From: Alphaproteobacteria bacterium
GTDB taxonomy: Bacteria > Pseudomonadota > Alphaproteobacteria > Rs-D84
Length of the DNA: 62,519 nt
Direction: 5' to 3'
Assembly: GCA_017472065.1 (NCBI GenBank)
Contig: JAFURB010000003.1
Location: 80,524 to 143,042, forward strand
Each line of letters starts with the position of its first letter. Position 1 is the first letter of the stretch. Below the pieces are notes generated by a model that was not told the origin of the DNA, searched no databases, and was given only the letters and a program-made list of their open reading frames with translations. This document shows, one piece after another, positions 8,125 through 17,564 of this stretch. Both the position numbers and the translations under genes were made by a program.

Positions 8125-10050
8125 CTACATATTGTTCTTAATTGCCACATAGATTTGTCCCAATTCTGTTTTTAGCAGTGTTGCGGCTAATTTATCTGCA
8201 TTGTCTGCTTCGCGTGCGCCGTTCATGATTTTATCGAAACTGCGTACGAACTGGGTTGCCTGGGAACGAAATACCGCATCAGATTTTAACATGTTGCGAA
8301 TTTGTTTTTTGTCTGCGGCGTTCATCATCTTAGCCAGCCATTTCGAAAATATAGTCTTGTCGCCAGCATGGTATTTTTTCCATACGACATCCGGGATGTC
8401 TGCACCAATGGCGCGCGTTAAATCTTGGGACTGTTCGTGCAATTTATCGAACATTTTTTCGCTTTGTGCCAAGAAATCAGACGAACTGACCCGGCCAAAT
8501 GATTGTGCTGGCGCAGTCTTGATTGCGTCCATCGGTGCCGATGCGCGCGCGACCATCATTTGTTTGTTAAGTGTTTGCATCGTATTCACGGCCTTGGCAT
8601 AGTCTGACATTAAATCAATCATCTGTTGGCGTGATGTTCCGGCCAGATCTTCTAACTTAATCGCGGATTCTGACACCGCATCTGTTGATTCATGGACGGT
8701 GTTTTTCATTTGGTTCACCTTGTCGGTCAGACCTGCGACAATTTTTTCCAACCGTTCACTGGTTTCAACAGAATCGCGTGCCAAATCGGGCAGGGCGGCA
8801 TAATATTTTTCAATCAGTTCAGATAACGGTTGCAATTGTGCCGTTGTTTCATTTGACATCTTAATCAAGTTTTCGGATTGCCCCGATAATTGAGTGTGTG
8901 CCGTATTCATTTCAATCAATGTTTCGCGAACGCCGGTTGCCATTGCTTTGACAGATTCAGAAAATGCATTTGCGGCACCCTTGGTGTTTTCCAGTGTGAT
9001 ATTCGCAACACCAGACACTGTTTTCAGTTCTGATACAACGCCCGTTGCAAATTCTTTGATTTCACCGTCAAAATGCTTGGTCAGTGTTGCGATTTCGTTT
9101 GATATGCCACGTACAGAATTTTCTGTGGTGCTGGCCGATGACATTAATGTTTCAACCGCATCAGTTAATTTGTGAATTTGCTTGTCAATGGATGATTCAG
9201 CCAAGCGCACCTGGCCACCGACAACATTTGCTGTACTTGTCAGGGTGTTCATCTGGCTGGTTAATTGTTTTTTTGATTGTTTGCTAAATGTATCCATTTT
9301 ATTCAAGTATCCATCCAACAATCTGTCATTGCGTATCATGACATCTTCATAATTCGCCGCGGCACTTTTTACATCGCCAAATCCATCGGCGGTTGATTTT
9401 GCCAGCGTTGCAATTTTGTCGGTCATCGTTTCTGATTCAGATGCCAATTCCTTCATCTGTTGGGTGTTTTTGTTAAACTCTTCTTTTAGTTTTTCAGCCA
9501 GGCTATCGCTGGTTTCAACCCATGTATCAATTTGTGCCTGGATTTGCGATGTGCGGTCGATTGTGTGTTGTGTCGTGTTGTTAATCTCGTGCAATAATGC
9601 ATTGACCGTATTGCTAAATTTATCGGTTGCATTTTCTACATCAACCCATGAATTCGATTCTACCACATCATGTAATCCGGACACAGTATTGTCTAATCGG
9701 CCCGACATGTTTGCGATTTTTTTAGTAGCCTCGTCGGCCATTGCGACCAATTTATCGTTTTGTTCGGTTAATATGTTTTTTAATTCATTTGCAGATGCAA
9801 TTTGTGCGTTCAGGGTGTCGCGCATGGTCTGGAAACTGGATTCGATTTTGTTTATTTCGTCATTTAATATGATATTCAATACGCGGACTGCATCTGCGAC
9901 CTTTGCGCGTTCTGGTCGGGTCATTATTGTCAGTAATGATTGCATTACTTTCTGGGATTTTCTGGAAACAAAAAACAAAACGACCAGTGTTATAAACAAC
10001 AAACCGCCCAATATAGCGCCACCAAATAAAAATAATTGATTGTATTCCAT
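8125..10050 (-). CDS. Membrane-anchored long coiled-coil protein
   Basis: A 641-residue protein with one N-terminal transmembrane helix (about residues 6-30, rich in Leu/Phe/Val) followed by a very long cytoplasmic helical rod of heptad-type repeats from about 60 to 500. It resembles the signalling or HAMP-linked rods of chemotaxis receptors but lacks their conserved hairpin tip. The last 130 residues form a more globular region (VVWKKYHAGDKTIFSKWLAK). The ATG at 10050 is preferred because AAAGGA lies just upstream. Function unknown; a scaffold or cell-envelope role is inference. Confidence 0.7.
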   Translation of the reverse strand: MEYNQLFLFGGAILGGLLFITLVVLFFVSRKSQKVMQSLLTIMTRPERAKVADAVRVLNIILNDEINKIESSFQTMRDTLNAQIASANELKNILTEQNDKLVAMADEATKKIANMSGRLDNTVSGLHDVVESNSWVDVENATDKFSNTVNALLHEINNTTQHTIDRTSQIQAQIDTWVETSDSLAEKLKEEFNKNTQQMKELASESETMTDKIATLAKSTADGFGDVKSAAANYEDVMIRNDRLLDGYLNKMDTFSKQSKKQLTSQMNTLTSTANVVGGQVRLAESSIDKQIHKLTDAVETLMSSASTTENSVRGISNEIATLTKHFDGEIKEFATGVVSELKTVSGVANITLENTKGAANAFSESVKAMATGVRETLIEMNTAHTQLSGQSENLIKMSNETTAQLQPLSELIEKYYAALPDLARDSVETSERLEKIVAGLTDKVNQMKNTVHESTDAVSESAIKLEDLAGTSRQQMIDLMSDYAKAVNTMQTLNKQMMVARASAPMDAIKTAPAQSFGRVSSSDFLAQSEKMFDKLHEQSQDLTRAIGADIPDVVWKKYHAGDKTIFSKWLAKMMNAADKKQIRNMLKSDAVFRSQATQFVRSFDKIMNGAREADNADKLAATLLKTELGQIYVAIKNNM

Positions 10051-10089
10051 TTCCTTTCCCCCTAATTGCATGTGCAAATGTTATATATC

Positions 10090-10118
10090 TTGCAGTCTGT
10101 TTGAATTTATACTAGAAT
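10090..10118 (+). promoter_or_regulatory. Promoter of addA
   Basis: -35 TTGCAG (10090-10095), 17-nt spacer, -10 TAGAAT (10113-10118); predicted start about 10125, giving a short leader with AAGGG before the ATG at 10143. Confidence 0.5.
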
Positions 10119-10142
10119 CCAAACAATAAAGCAAGGGCATAA

Positions 10143-12773
10143 ATGACACAAAAACGCACTTTATCACCAGAACAAGATTTGGCAGCCGACCCACATGAAA
10201 ATGTCTGGGTCCAGGCAAATGCCGGCACCGGAAAAACCAGTGTTTTGGTCCAACGTTTGTTGCGAATTTTATTCCGCAGTCCGCGTGACAACGGGGCTGG
10301 TATTTTGTGTTTAACATACACAAATGCGGGGGCTGGCGAAATGCGGAATCGTATTTTGTCGGCAATGCGAAAATGGGCATGTGCAACGGATGATGAATTG
10401 GTTGAATTGCTGGATGGTGTTGCGATAAGTCGTCCGGCAAATGCCGACGATATTGCGTATGCGCGTGAAATGTTTTTTTACTTTATCGATAATCCTGAAA
10501 TATTAAAGATAAAAACAATACACGGTTTTTGCGAAGAGATTTTACATCGTTTCCCGACCGAGGCTGGCCTGTCGCCTGCGTGGTCGTTGGTGTCTGATGA
10601 TGCACAGCGCATATTGCTACAAGATGCATTTAACAAATTGATTAATTCAGATGCGGTTGACGATCGGGTTGGGGCGGCATTTGCCCATATTGTTAATCGA
10701 ATATCTGAATATTCAATGCCGGATTTACTGGCGACATTAAGTGGCCAGTATAAATACTTTTTTGGTATTGAAAATATTGTTAAGTATCGCAAATACTTTA
10801 TTGAAACGGCTTATAAATTTCTTGAATTGGATATCGTGCCAGAAATAGATGTGTCTGTCAAAAAACTGCAAAATATCCTAGAAATGGTCAAAGATGACCA
10901 AAAAAGCCGAAAAAAGCCGGTTGGATACTTGGACAAGATTGTTAACTTAACAGAACAGTATATTGATAAAACAATAGATTTTGAAAAATATAAAACTGCG
11001 TATTTGACGGGCGATGAAACGCCGATTGCCAATGTGGCCAAGATTGATTATTTGAAACCAGAATTGGAACGTGTGTATGCGGTAAATCAATACAATGCCA
11101 ATCGGGTTGTTTATGAAGATACGGTTGCGATGTTTGATTTGTCGGCGGCATTTGCGACAATGTATCGTGAAATGAAATTGGCGCGTAATGTTTTGGATTT
11201 CGAAGATATGATTTTATACACGCGCCGACTGTTTTCTAATCCGGAAACAATGGGGTGGGTGTTGTCGCAATTAGATTTGTCTTTGTCACACATCCTTGTG
11301 GACGAGGCGCAAGATACATCACCGGCCCAGTGGGATATTTTACGCATGCTGTCGGGTGAATTTTTTGTTGATGGTGATGCAACGCAGAACCCCCGGTCTA
11401 TATTCGTTGTTGGTGACAGCAAGCAGTCTATTTATGGTTTTCAGGGTGCTGATCCGCGTGCATTTGCGTTCAGTCGTGATGCAATCGCGGCCCAGATAAA
11501 GAATAATCTGCGTGTAATACGCGAAGTGCCACTGACGCAAAGTTTTCGTTCCACATCGGCGGTTTTGCGTTCGGTTGATATGTTTTTTGCAGATGATGGT
11601 GTGCGTGAATTAACCGGGTTTGCAAATAATCCACATAAATGTTTTCGTGAATCCGTCCCTGGCCTTGTCGAATTGCATAAATTAATATCAAAAAAGCAAG
11701 ATGATATTTCTGTTGATGATTATATAAAACATGTCGCATCAAATATACATGGGTTGATTGCGTCTAAGAAATTCCGTCCGTCCGACATAATGGTGTTGGT
11801 CCAGAATCGTCATCCATTGGCGCCAAAATTGGTCAAGGAATTAAAGCGACTGTCGGTTGATGTTGCAGGCAGTGACAGAATTGTTTTACCAAACTTTCCG
11901 GCAATTCGCGATCTGATTAACTTGGTTCGGTTTTGTTTGAGTCCGGCGGATGATTATAGTTTGTGTTGTGTATTAGGTTGTCCGTTTTATCGTTTGAATA
12001 CACAAGATATTTTTAATTTATGCAAAATCAAAAATGATACGAACAAGGCGCGCAAAAACGATTGTGCGGACTTTGTGCCGATGACTGTTTATGATGTTTT
12101 GAATGATGCGTTTCCGGATATTTATGATGACTTGTCATGGGTTCTTGAAAACTCAAAAACAATGTCGCCATATTCATTTTTTGATGCATTTTTGAACCAT
12201 AATGAAATGCGTAAAAAAATGATTGCGGCATTGGGTGACCAGGTTATTGATCCGCTGGAAGAATTTATGACGATTTGTTTGGCGTATGAACGAACGATGC
12301 CCGGAACATTAAAAGAGTTTTTGAAATACTTTATCACCGGCAACAGCCAGATTAAACGCGACATGGATGCCGCCAATGGTGTGCGAATTGTTACCGTCCA
12401 TGGCAGCAAAGGTTTAGAAGCCCCGGCTGTATTCTTGATTGATACTGTTTCGACACCAAACAGCGAAAAAATTATACCAATTCCTATTTGTGATGACATG
12501 TCAATGCCGGTGTGGTTATGGTCGCCCCGTGGCGATTGTTCTGCGCGTCGGCGTGTGGCACTGGATGCGTTGATGAACACGCGCATCGCAGAATATTACC
12601 GTCTGCTGTATGTTGCGATGACGCGTGCGCGTGACAATCTTTACATATACGGATTTACAAACAATAATTCTGCACCGGACATTTCGTGGCACGCGCAATT
12701 GTGGCGCGTATTCAACGATAATATCGATACAGAAAAACAAGAAGATGTAATCAGGATATCCGATGCCAAATGA
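10143..12773 (+). CDS. addA: AddA-type double-strand-break repair helicase, helicase part
   Basis: An 876-residue UvrD-type helicase of the alphaproteobacterial AddA group. Walker A is ANAGTGKTS (residues 25-33), then LTYTNAGAGEM, HGFCEEIL, HILVDEAQDTSPAQW (motif II), VVGDSKQSIYGFQGA (motif III), VTVHGSKGLEAP (motif V) and LLYVAMTRARDNLYIYG (motif VI). It would process DNA ends for RecA loading together with AddB, which is not in this window. Full-length AddA is about 1150 residues and carries a RecB-type nuclease at its C-terminus; here the frame stops before it and the nuclease is a separate overlapping ORF. Confidence 0.88.
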   Translation: MTQKRTLSPEQDLAADPHENVWVQANAGTGKTSVLVQRLLRILFRSPRDNGAGILCLTYTNAGAGEMRNRILSAMRKWACATDDELVELLDGVAISRPANADDIAYAREMFFYFIDNPEILKIKTIHGFCEEILHRFPTEAGLSPAWSLVSDDAQRILLQDAFNKLINSDAVDDRVGAAFAHIVNRISEYSMPDLLATLSGQYKYFFGIENIVKYRKYFIETAYKFLELDIVPEIDVSVKKLQNILEMVKDDQKSRKKPVGYLDKIVNLTEQYIDKTIDFEKYKTAYLTGDETPIANVAKIDYLKPELERVYAVNQYNANRVVYEDTVAMFDLSAAFATMYREMKLARNVLDFEDMILYTRRLFSNPETMGWVLSQLDLSLSHILVDEAQDTSPAQWDILRMLSGEFFVDGDATQNPRSIFVVGDSKQSIYGFQGADPRAFAFSRDAIAAQIKNNLRVIREVPLTQSFRSTSAVLRSVDMFFADDGVRELTGFANNPHKCFRESVPGLVELHKLISKKQDDISVDDYIKHVASNIHGLIASKKFRPSDIMVLVQNRHPLAPKLVKELKRLSVDVAGSDRIVLPNFPAIRDLINLVRFCLSPADDYSLCCVLGCPFYRLNTQDIFNLCKIKNDTNKARKNDCADFVPMTVYDVLNDAFPDIYDDLSWVLENSKTMSPYSFFDAFLNHNEMRKKMIAALGDQVIDPLEEFMTICLAYERTMPGTLKEFLKYFITGNSQIKRDMDAANGVRIVTVHGSKGLEAPAVFLIDTVSTPNSEKIIPIPICDDMSMPVWLWSPRGDCSARRRVALDALMNTRIAEYYRLLYVAMTRARDNLYIYGFTNNNSAPDISWHAQLWRVFNDNIDTEKQEDVIRISDAK

Positions 12774-13206
12774 TATAAAATCTATATTAACCGCCAACGA
12801 TAATGTAAAATTCGCAACCGATGTTGGTACGCGCATGCACGCGCGACTGGGGCGGATTGTTATTGATGCGGACAAAACATCCGGCGATGCAGATTTGATT
12901 GAAAAAATCAATTCTGTGCCAGGATTATCGCGTATGTTTTCCGCCCAATCCCAGGTCGAGGTTCCAATTGCCGGCACCATTGCCCATCGATTTGTGTCGC
13001 GTCGCATTGACAGGTTGCTGGTTGATACAGAACAACGCGTTGTTTATGTTTTGGATTACAAGACCGACACAAATCACGACCTGTTTCACGATGCGTATGT
13101 TGCACAACTGCGCGAATATGGCACATTACTGGCCCAGATGTATGTGGGATATAAAATATTTCGATATATTTTGTGGACACATGATTGGGTTCTTGAAAGT
13201 GTATAA
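12763..13206 (+). CDS. AddA nuclease domain as a separate ORF (PD-(D/E)XK)
   Basis: This 147-residue ORF overlaps the end of the helicase ORF by 11 nt in another frame and has its own ATG behind AGGATA. It carries the RecB-family nuclease core: RRIDRLLVDTEQRVVYVLDYKTD (split as RRIDRLL, then YVLDYKTD around residues 90-113), with the Asp and Asp-Tyr-Lys of the catalytic site, and a downstream QLREYG helix. It is therefore the missing nuclease of AddA, expressed by coupled re-initiation or by a frameshift. Whether this is a real gene fission or a recent or sequencing frameshift cannot be told from one sequence. Confidence 0.8.
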   Translation: MPNDIKSILTANDNVKFATDVGTRMHARLGRIVIDADKTSGDADLIEKINSVPGLSRMFSAQSQVEVPIAGTIAHRFVSRRIDRLLVDTEQRVVYVLDYKTDTNHDLFHDAYVAQLREYGTLLAQMYVGYKIFRYILWTHDWVLESV

Positions 13207-13212
13207 AAAGTC

Positions 13213-13242
13213 TTGAAATGCCACCAAAATGCCGACTATAAT
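13213..13242 (+). promoter_or_regulatory. Promoter of recN, apparently leaderless
   Basis: -35 TTGAAA (13213-13218), 18-nt spacer, consensus -10 TATAAT (13237-13242). The recN ATG begins 7 nt after the -10, where transcription should start. I found no LexA-like GTTC-N7-GTTC box here. Confidence 0.65.
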
Positions 13243-13248
13243 TCATGC

Positions 13249-14904
13249 ATGTTAGTTGGATTAAATATTTCAAATATTGTATTAATAGAACGTCTAAATC
13301 TGGAATTTGGACATGGTCTTAATGTTTTAACCGGTGAAACCGGCGCGGGTAAAAGTATCCTGATGGATGCACTGTCATTGGCATTGGGGGCGCGTTCTGA
13401 TGTTGGATTAATTAGACATGGGTGCGACGCGGCGTCTGTGACGGCGGAATTTGATTCTGTACCCACAGATGTGTGTGATTTATTGCGCGAATTTGACATT
13501 GATTGTACAGATGGTGTTATTTTGCGCCGTACATTATCGTCTGATGGCAAAAGCAGGGCGTGGATTAATGATGTCCCAGTGTCGATTAAAACATTACACA
13601 GTGTTGGGGATTTGTTGGTTGAAATTCATGGTCAATTTGCCAATCATACATTGCTGAATCAAGCAACGCATCGTCCAACATTGGATGCATATGGGTTAAA
13701 GCATATTGTTGGGTATGCAGAATTATTATCTACAACGCGTGATGCGTATATGGAATATCATGCGGCGGATAAAAGATTGGATGAATTAACAGAATTATTA
13801 TCTCGTGCAGAAACCGAACGTGAATTTTTAGCACACAATGTTGCAGAATTGCAAAAATTAAACCCTGTTCCCGGCGAAGAAGAAGAATTGTCAACCCGTC
13901 GTGCCGCCATGATGAATGCAGAAAAAAATGCGGCGATTTTGACCGATGCGATGGATGTGTTGGGTGGCCATGGTAATTCACTGGATGCCCAGATATTTAA
14001 TGCGGCGCACATTTTACAACGCATCAAGTCTGATCCAAATCCGTACACAGACCAGATTGATAAACTGTATTCTGCGGCGGAAATCATATCAAATGTTATG
14101 GGTTCTTTGGAACCAGAATCTATGGATATGGATGACATGGATTCAATCGAAGAGCGTCTGTTTGCAATACGCGCCGCCGCGCGTAAACATCGGGTTGGGG
14201 CGGACGAATTGCCAGACAAGTTGGCTGAAATGACCGCGCAATTGTCGGCGATTGATAATTCAGATGCGGAATTAAAACGCGTTCGCGCATTGCGTGATAA
14301 TATGTTTGAAAAATTCCAGTCGTTGTCACAAAAACTGTCGTCGGCGCGCATGTCTGCGGCGGACAAGATGCGTGAATCAATCCTGGCCGAATTGCCGGAT
14401 TTGAAATTGGGATCTGCAGATTTTCGTGTTAAATGTTCGGCATGTTCGCCATCGACCACGGGATGTGATGATGTGACATTTATGATTAAAACAAATCCAG
14501 GATCGCCGTTTGCACCATTGCATCGTGCGGCATCTGGGGGTGAATTGGCGCGTTTAATGTTGGCATTGCGTGTTGTGTTTGCCGGCGATAAAGATGCACA
14601 TACATTTGTCTTTGACGAAGTGGATACGGGCATCTCTGGGGCGACCGCGTCGGCGGTTGGTTCCCGTCTTAACCGTTTGGCATCTGCATCCCAGGCATTG
14701 GTCATTACGCACTCGGCCCAGGTGGCGGGATTTGCCGACAAGCATTTCAAGATTTCCAAGACTGTATCAAACGACAAAACCACAACATCTGTTATAGAAA
14801 TAGGGGGTGCAGACAGGGTAAATGAAATCGCCCGCATTATCAGTGGCGCGGAAATAACCACCGAATCCATAACAATGGCAAAAACATTGATAAAAAAAGA
14901 TTAG
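13249..14904 (+). CDS. recN: RecN, SMC-like DNA repair ATPase
   Basis: A 551-residue cohesin-like ATPase that holds broken ends during recombinational repair. The N-terminus MLVGLNISNIVLIERLNLEF and Walker A GETGAGKSI (about residues 31-39) are typical, followed by coiled-coil arms and the C-terminal ABC signature SGGELARLMLAL with Walker B FVFDEVDTGISG. The ATG at 13249 matches the family start; an upstream in-frame TTG would lie on the -35 box of the promoter. No Shine-Dalgarno sequence precedes the ATG, in line with a leaderless mRNA. It lies directly after the split addA. Confidence 0.93.
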   Translation: MLVGLNISNIVLIERLNLEFGHGLNVLTGETGAGKSILMDALSLALGARSDVGLIRHGCDAASVTAEFDSVPTDVCDLLREFDIDCTDGVILRRTLSSDGKSRAWINDVPVSIKTLHSVGDLLVEIHGQFANHTLLNQATHRPTLDAYGLKHIVGYAELLSTTRDAYMEYHAADKRLDELTELLSRAETEREFLAHNVAELQKLNPVPGEEEELSTRRAAMMNAEKNAAILTDAMDVLGGHGNSLDAQIFNAAHILQRIKSDPNPYTDQIDKLYSAAEIISNVMGSLEPESMDMDDMDSIEERLFAIRAAARKHRVGADELPDKLAEMTAQLSAIDNSDAELKRVRALRDNMFEKFQSLSQKLSSARMSAADKMRESILAELPDLKLGSADFRVKCSACSPSTTGCDDVTFMIKTNPGSPFAPLHRAASGGELARLMLALRVVFAGDKDAHTFVFDEVDTGISGATASAVGSRLNRLASASQALVITHSAQVAGFADKHFKISKTVSNDKTTTSVIEIGGADRVNEIARIISGAEITTESITMAKTLIKKD

Positions 14905-14915
14905 GTTATAAAAAC

Positions 14916-14937
14916 AAATCCCCCAAATGGGGGATTT
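14916..14937. terminator. Bidirectional terminator between recN and rplS
   Basis: Perfect stem AAATCCCCC / GGGGGATTT with a 4-nt loop, T-rich on both strands; it serves convergent recN and rplS. Confidence 0.8.
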
Positions 14938-14938
14938 A

Positions 14939-15328
14939 TTATTTTGCGTTCTTTTCTGCAGATGTCGCTGCCAAGTCTTCGACGATACGCGCCTTTTTAC
15001 CTGACAACCCACGCAGGAAGAATAATTTAGCACGACGTACTTTACCGATACGAACCTTTTCAATCTTTTCGATTGCAGGGCTGTACAGTGGGAACTTGCG
15101 TTCTACACCGACACCGTATGATTCACGACGCACTGTAAAGGATGCATTATTTCCCATGCCGCCATCGCGTGCGATAACAACGCCTTCAAAAACCTGGATA
15201 CGGAATTTGTCGCCGTCTTTAATTTTGACGTGAACTTTTAATGTATCCCCAGCTTTGAAGTTTGGGATTTTTTTGTCGCCTTTCAGTTTTTCAACCTGGG
15301 TTGCTTCGATTTTTTTAATAATGCTCAT
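14939..15328 (-). CDS. rplS: 50S ribosomal protein L19
   Basis: 129 residues, the usual length. The core [27 protein letters not shown] and [21 protein letters not shown] are the L19 signature at the 30S-50S interface. It ends the rpsP-rimM-trmD-rplS ribosomal operon, 2 bp after trmD, and is followed by the terminator at 14916. Confidence 0.97.
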   Translation of the reverse strand: MSIIKKIEATQVEKLKGDKKIPNFKAGDTLKVHVKIKDGDKFRIQVFEGVVIARDGGMGNNASFTVRRESYGVGVERKFPLYSPAIEKIEKVRIGKVRRAKLFFLRGLSGKKARIVEDLAATSAEKNAK

Positions 15329-15330
15329 TT

Positions 15331-16011
15331 TTAGTTTTCCTTTATTAAGTCCGGTCGACGTTCTTTGGTTATGTCAACCGATTGTTGTTTCCGCCACCGT
15401 TCGATATTGCCGTGGTGACCGGACAGCAGGACTTCTGGGACACTTTGTCCACGCCATACTGACGGGCGGGTGTATAACGGCCATTCAAGCCCCCCGATTT
15501 CGAAACTTTCATTTTGGGTGGTGTCTGCACCACCGTGAACCACATTATCCATCACGCGAACGCAACTGTCAACAAAAACTTGGGCTGCGATTTCGCCCCC
15601 CGACAGGATGTAATCACCAATAGATAATTCCATAATGTTATATTGTTCAATAACGCGTTCGTCGATTCCTTCGTATCGACCACACAGCAGGGTGTATGTC
15701 GCATCTTGGTCTGCGATAAATTCGCGTACGATTTTCTGGTTCAGTGTTTTGCCACGTGGCGAAAAATAAATAATTTTTCCCGGATTTTTGATTGAATCCA
15801 ACGCATCGCCCAAAACATCAGGGCGCATAACCATGCCTGCGCCACCGCCAAATTGTGTGTCATCAACACTGCCATAATTATTGATGGCAAAATCGCGGAT
15901 ATTAATGACATCATACGACCATATGCCGCGTTCCAGTGCGCGCCCAACCACCCCGCCGGCTAAGGTGCCTGGGAACATTTCTGGAAAAATAGTCAGTATG
16001 TTAAAGTGCAT
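15331..16011 (-). CDS. trmD: tRNA (guanine-N1)-methyltransferase TrmD
   Basis: This 226-residue SPOUT enzyme methylates G37 of tRNAs reading CNN codons, using SAM. It starts [15 protein letters not shown] and carries the knot motifs [16 protein letters not shown] and [11 protein letters not shown] around residues 108-140, plus the C-terminal [12 protein letters not shown]. Position between rimM and rplS is canonical, though an extra small ORF (16013-16267) lies before it. Confidence 0.97.
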   Translation of the reverse strand: MHFNILTIFPEMFPGTLAGGVVGRALERGIWSYDVINIRDFAINNYGSVDDTQFGGGAGMVMRPDVLGDALDSIKNPGKIIYFSPRGKTLNQKIVREFIADQDATYTLLCGRYEGIDERVIEQYNIMELSIGDYILSGGEIAAQVFVDSCVRVMDNVVHGGADTTQNESFEIGGLEWPLYTRPSVWRGQSVPEVLLSGHHGNIERWRKQQSVDITKERRPDLIKEN

Positions 16012-16012
16012 T

Positions 16013-16267
16013 TTATTTTACTTTGGCCTTATCTGCGTTATATTTGCAACAATTACACATTGATTGCCCAATAGAATACATTGTTTCGGCGGTTTCTGGG
16101 GTAAATGGTTTTGGAAACTTAACAAAAACATTGTCTGAACGAATTGTTACCTGTGTATCAATGCCGGCACGATAAAACTGAACAATTGGACAGTGTTGAT
16201 TCGGTGCATCGCAATTTGTTTCTAAAGATTTTTTGTTAACATTAAACTTAAATGTCTTTTTTGACAT
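16013..16267 (-). CDS. Small Cys-containing protein inserted in the rpsP-rplS operon
   Basis: 84 residues, 1 bp before trmD. It has Cys pairs CDAPNQHC (about residues 19-26) and CNCC (about 71-74) that could bind a metal, and no signal peptide. I do not recognise a family. Most bacteria have no gene between rimM and trmD, so this is a lineage-specific insertion; a role in translation or RNA binding is only suggested by context. Confidence 0.7.
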   Translation of the reverse strand: MSKKTFKFNVNKKSLETNCDAPNQHCPIVQFYRAGIDTQVTIRSDNVFVKFPKPFTPETAETMYSIGQSMCNCCKYNADKAKVK

Positions 16268-16277
16268 GTTGTTTTCC

Positions 16278-16728
16278 TTATTTTACATAAATAACATTTG
16301 ATTCTGTATCAACTGTTGCGCCGACAAAGGATACCATGTCACCATTTTCCATTTCCAATATGTCGCCTGCGCCATAGTTTTGGATGCATGACACACGACC
16401 AATAATATTGCCACGCTGATTGACGGTCATGCCGATTAAATCAGTCTGGTAATATTCGTTGTCATTTAATTGTGGCAGGTCACTGCGACCAATAAACAAT
16501 TCTGTTCCACGCAGTGTTTCTGCGGCATTACGGTCATCGTATCCATTGATTTTTGCGATAACGACGGTTGAATTTGGTATCGCGCGCACAAACTTGAAAT
16601 CTTCTGATTTGAACTTTGAACTTTTGAAAATCCATTGGATTTTCAGAATATGTCTGAACGCGAACTTCGCCCCGAATTCCCTGGGGGGCGACAATTTTTC
16701 CAACCAAGATTTTATTTTTGTCGTTCAT
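16278..16728 (-). pseudogene. rimM: rimM with a +1 frameshift caused by a 7-bp tandem duplication
   Basis: RimM binds S19 and helps 30S maturation. The N-terminal part (MNDKNKILVGKIVAPQGIRG, EVRVQTYSENPMDF) reads in one frame from 16728. The rest (KFVRAIPNSTVVIAKINGYD, NAAETLRGTELFIGRSDLPQ and the PRC-barrel end) reads in another frame to 16278. The switch lies at the tandem heptamer TTTGAACTTTGAAC (16608-16621). Removing one copy restores a continuous 147-residue RimM through FQKFKSEDFKFVRA. It could be a broken gene, phase-variable slippage or an assembly error. Confidence 0.85.
16608..16629. repeat. Tandem TTTGAAC heptad inside rimM
   Basis: Two exact copies of TTTGAAC (16608-16614 and 16615-16621) followed by a degenerate TTTTGAAA. 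This is the same heptad that makes up the arrays around the two four-helix-bundle genes at 46314-46747 and 49063-49483. Confidence 0.85.
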
Positions 16729-16966
16729 TTGTGTTTGGTATTTTTAATAATTCCTGCTTTATCTGCATAAAATAATCATATAATTTCATGTCGTTTTCCA
16801 TGGCAAAGGACATCATATCTTCGATATTATCTAGATAGCAATCATGTATCAGTGTTTTTAATTTTTTGTCTTGGAACCAGACTTCACTAAACGCCTTATG
16901 AATAAAGGCCTTACACATATTCAAACGACTGATTGCCTTTGGTGCCTTTGCCATGGTTAAACGCAT
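16712..16966 (-). CDS. Small helical protein between rpsP and rimM
   Basis: 84 residues from the ATG at 16966, or 80 from the ATG at 16954; neither has a clear ribosome site and an in-frame TTG lies further upstream. The protein is helical and basic at the N-terminus (MAKAPKAISRLNMCKAF), then acidic and aromatic (DNIEDMMSFAMENDMKLYDY). It overlaps rimM by 17 bp. Family unknown; the position inside the canonical rpsP-rimM pair is unusual. Confidence 0.6.
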   Translation of the reverse strand: MRLTMAKAPKAISRLNMCKAFIHKAFSEVWFQDKKLKTLIHDCYLDNIEDMMSFAMENDMKLYDYFMQIKQELLKIPNTNERQK

Positions 16967-16976
16967 TGGAATAAAA

Positions 16977-17426
16977 TTATTCTGCAACCGCTTCGGTTGT
17001 TTCTTCGGCGGCTGGTGCTGCGGCTTCTGCTTCTGCAGCGGCCTTAGCGGCAGCTTCTGCGGCGGCTTTTTCTTCGGCGATTTTTGCCAACTTTTCAGCC
17101 TTGTCTTTAATCTTCATCTGTGTTTTTTCAGATTGCAGATGTTTTTTTGTCTGAACTGGAATCGCCTTTGGTTTTACCAAGCCGGCCTTGGCCAAGAATT
17201 TATGTACACGATCAGATGGCTGTGCGCCTTTGGCCAACCATGCTTTGACTTCGTCCAATTTCAAGATAACGCGTTTATCGCTGTCTTTGGCCTGCATTGG
17301 GTCATATTTACCAACAACTTCCAAAACATTACCAGAATTGCGTGCGTTGCGCGAATCTGTCACAACGATGTGATAGTACGGACGTTTTTTTGCACCGAAA
17401 CGTGCCAAACGAATAACAGTTGCCAT
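16977..17426 (-). CDS. rpsP: 30S ribosomal protein S16 with an Ala/Glu-rich tail
   Basis: The first 80 residues are standard S16 ([38 protein letters not shown]). The protein continues to 149 residues with a Lys-rich helix and a low-complexity Ala/Glu tail; E. coli S16 is 82 residues. C-terminal extensions of this kind are known in alphaproteobacteria. AAGGAG precedes the start. First gene of the rpsP-rplS operon. Confidence 0.96.
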   Translation of the reverse strand: MATVIRLARFGAKKRPYYHIVVTDSRNARNSGNVLEVVGKYDPMQAKDSDKRVILKLDEVKAWLAKGAQPSDRVHKFLAKAGLVKPKAIPVQTKKHLQSEKTQMKIKDKAEKLAKIAEEKAAAEAAAKAAAEAEAAAPAAEETTEAVAE

Positions 17427-17564
17427 AATTTTACTCCTTTTTTATTTATAACTGTTTTAACCACAAAGAAAACCGCCATCAAGGACGAAACTCGTCGGAT
17501 GATGTACCACACGCGTACTGCGAACTGGTGTTATAAAAATGGCAATCTTTGGGATTTGCGTGCC

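Noticed and set aside
13189-13249. LexA box controlling recN
   Set aside because: No GTTC-N7-GTTC or close variant is found before recN.
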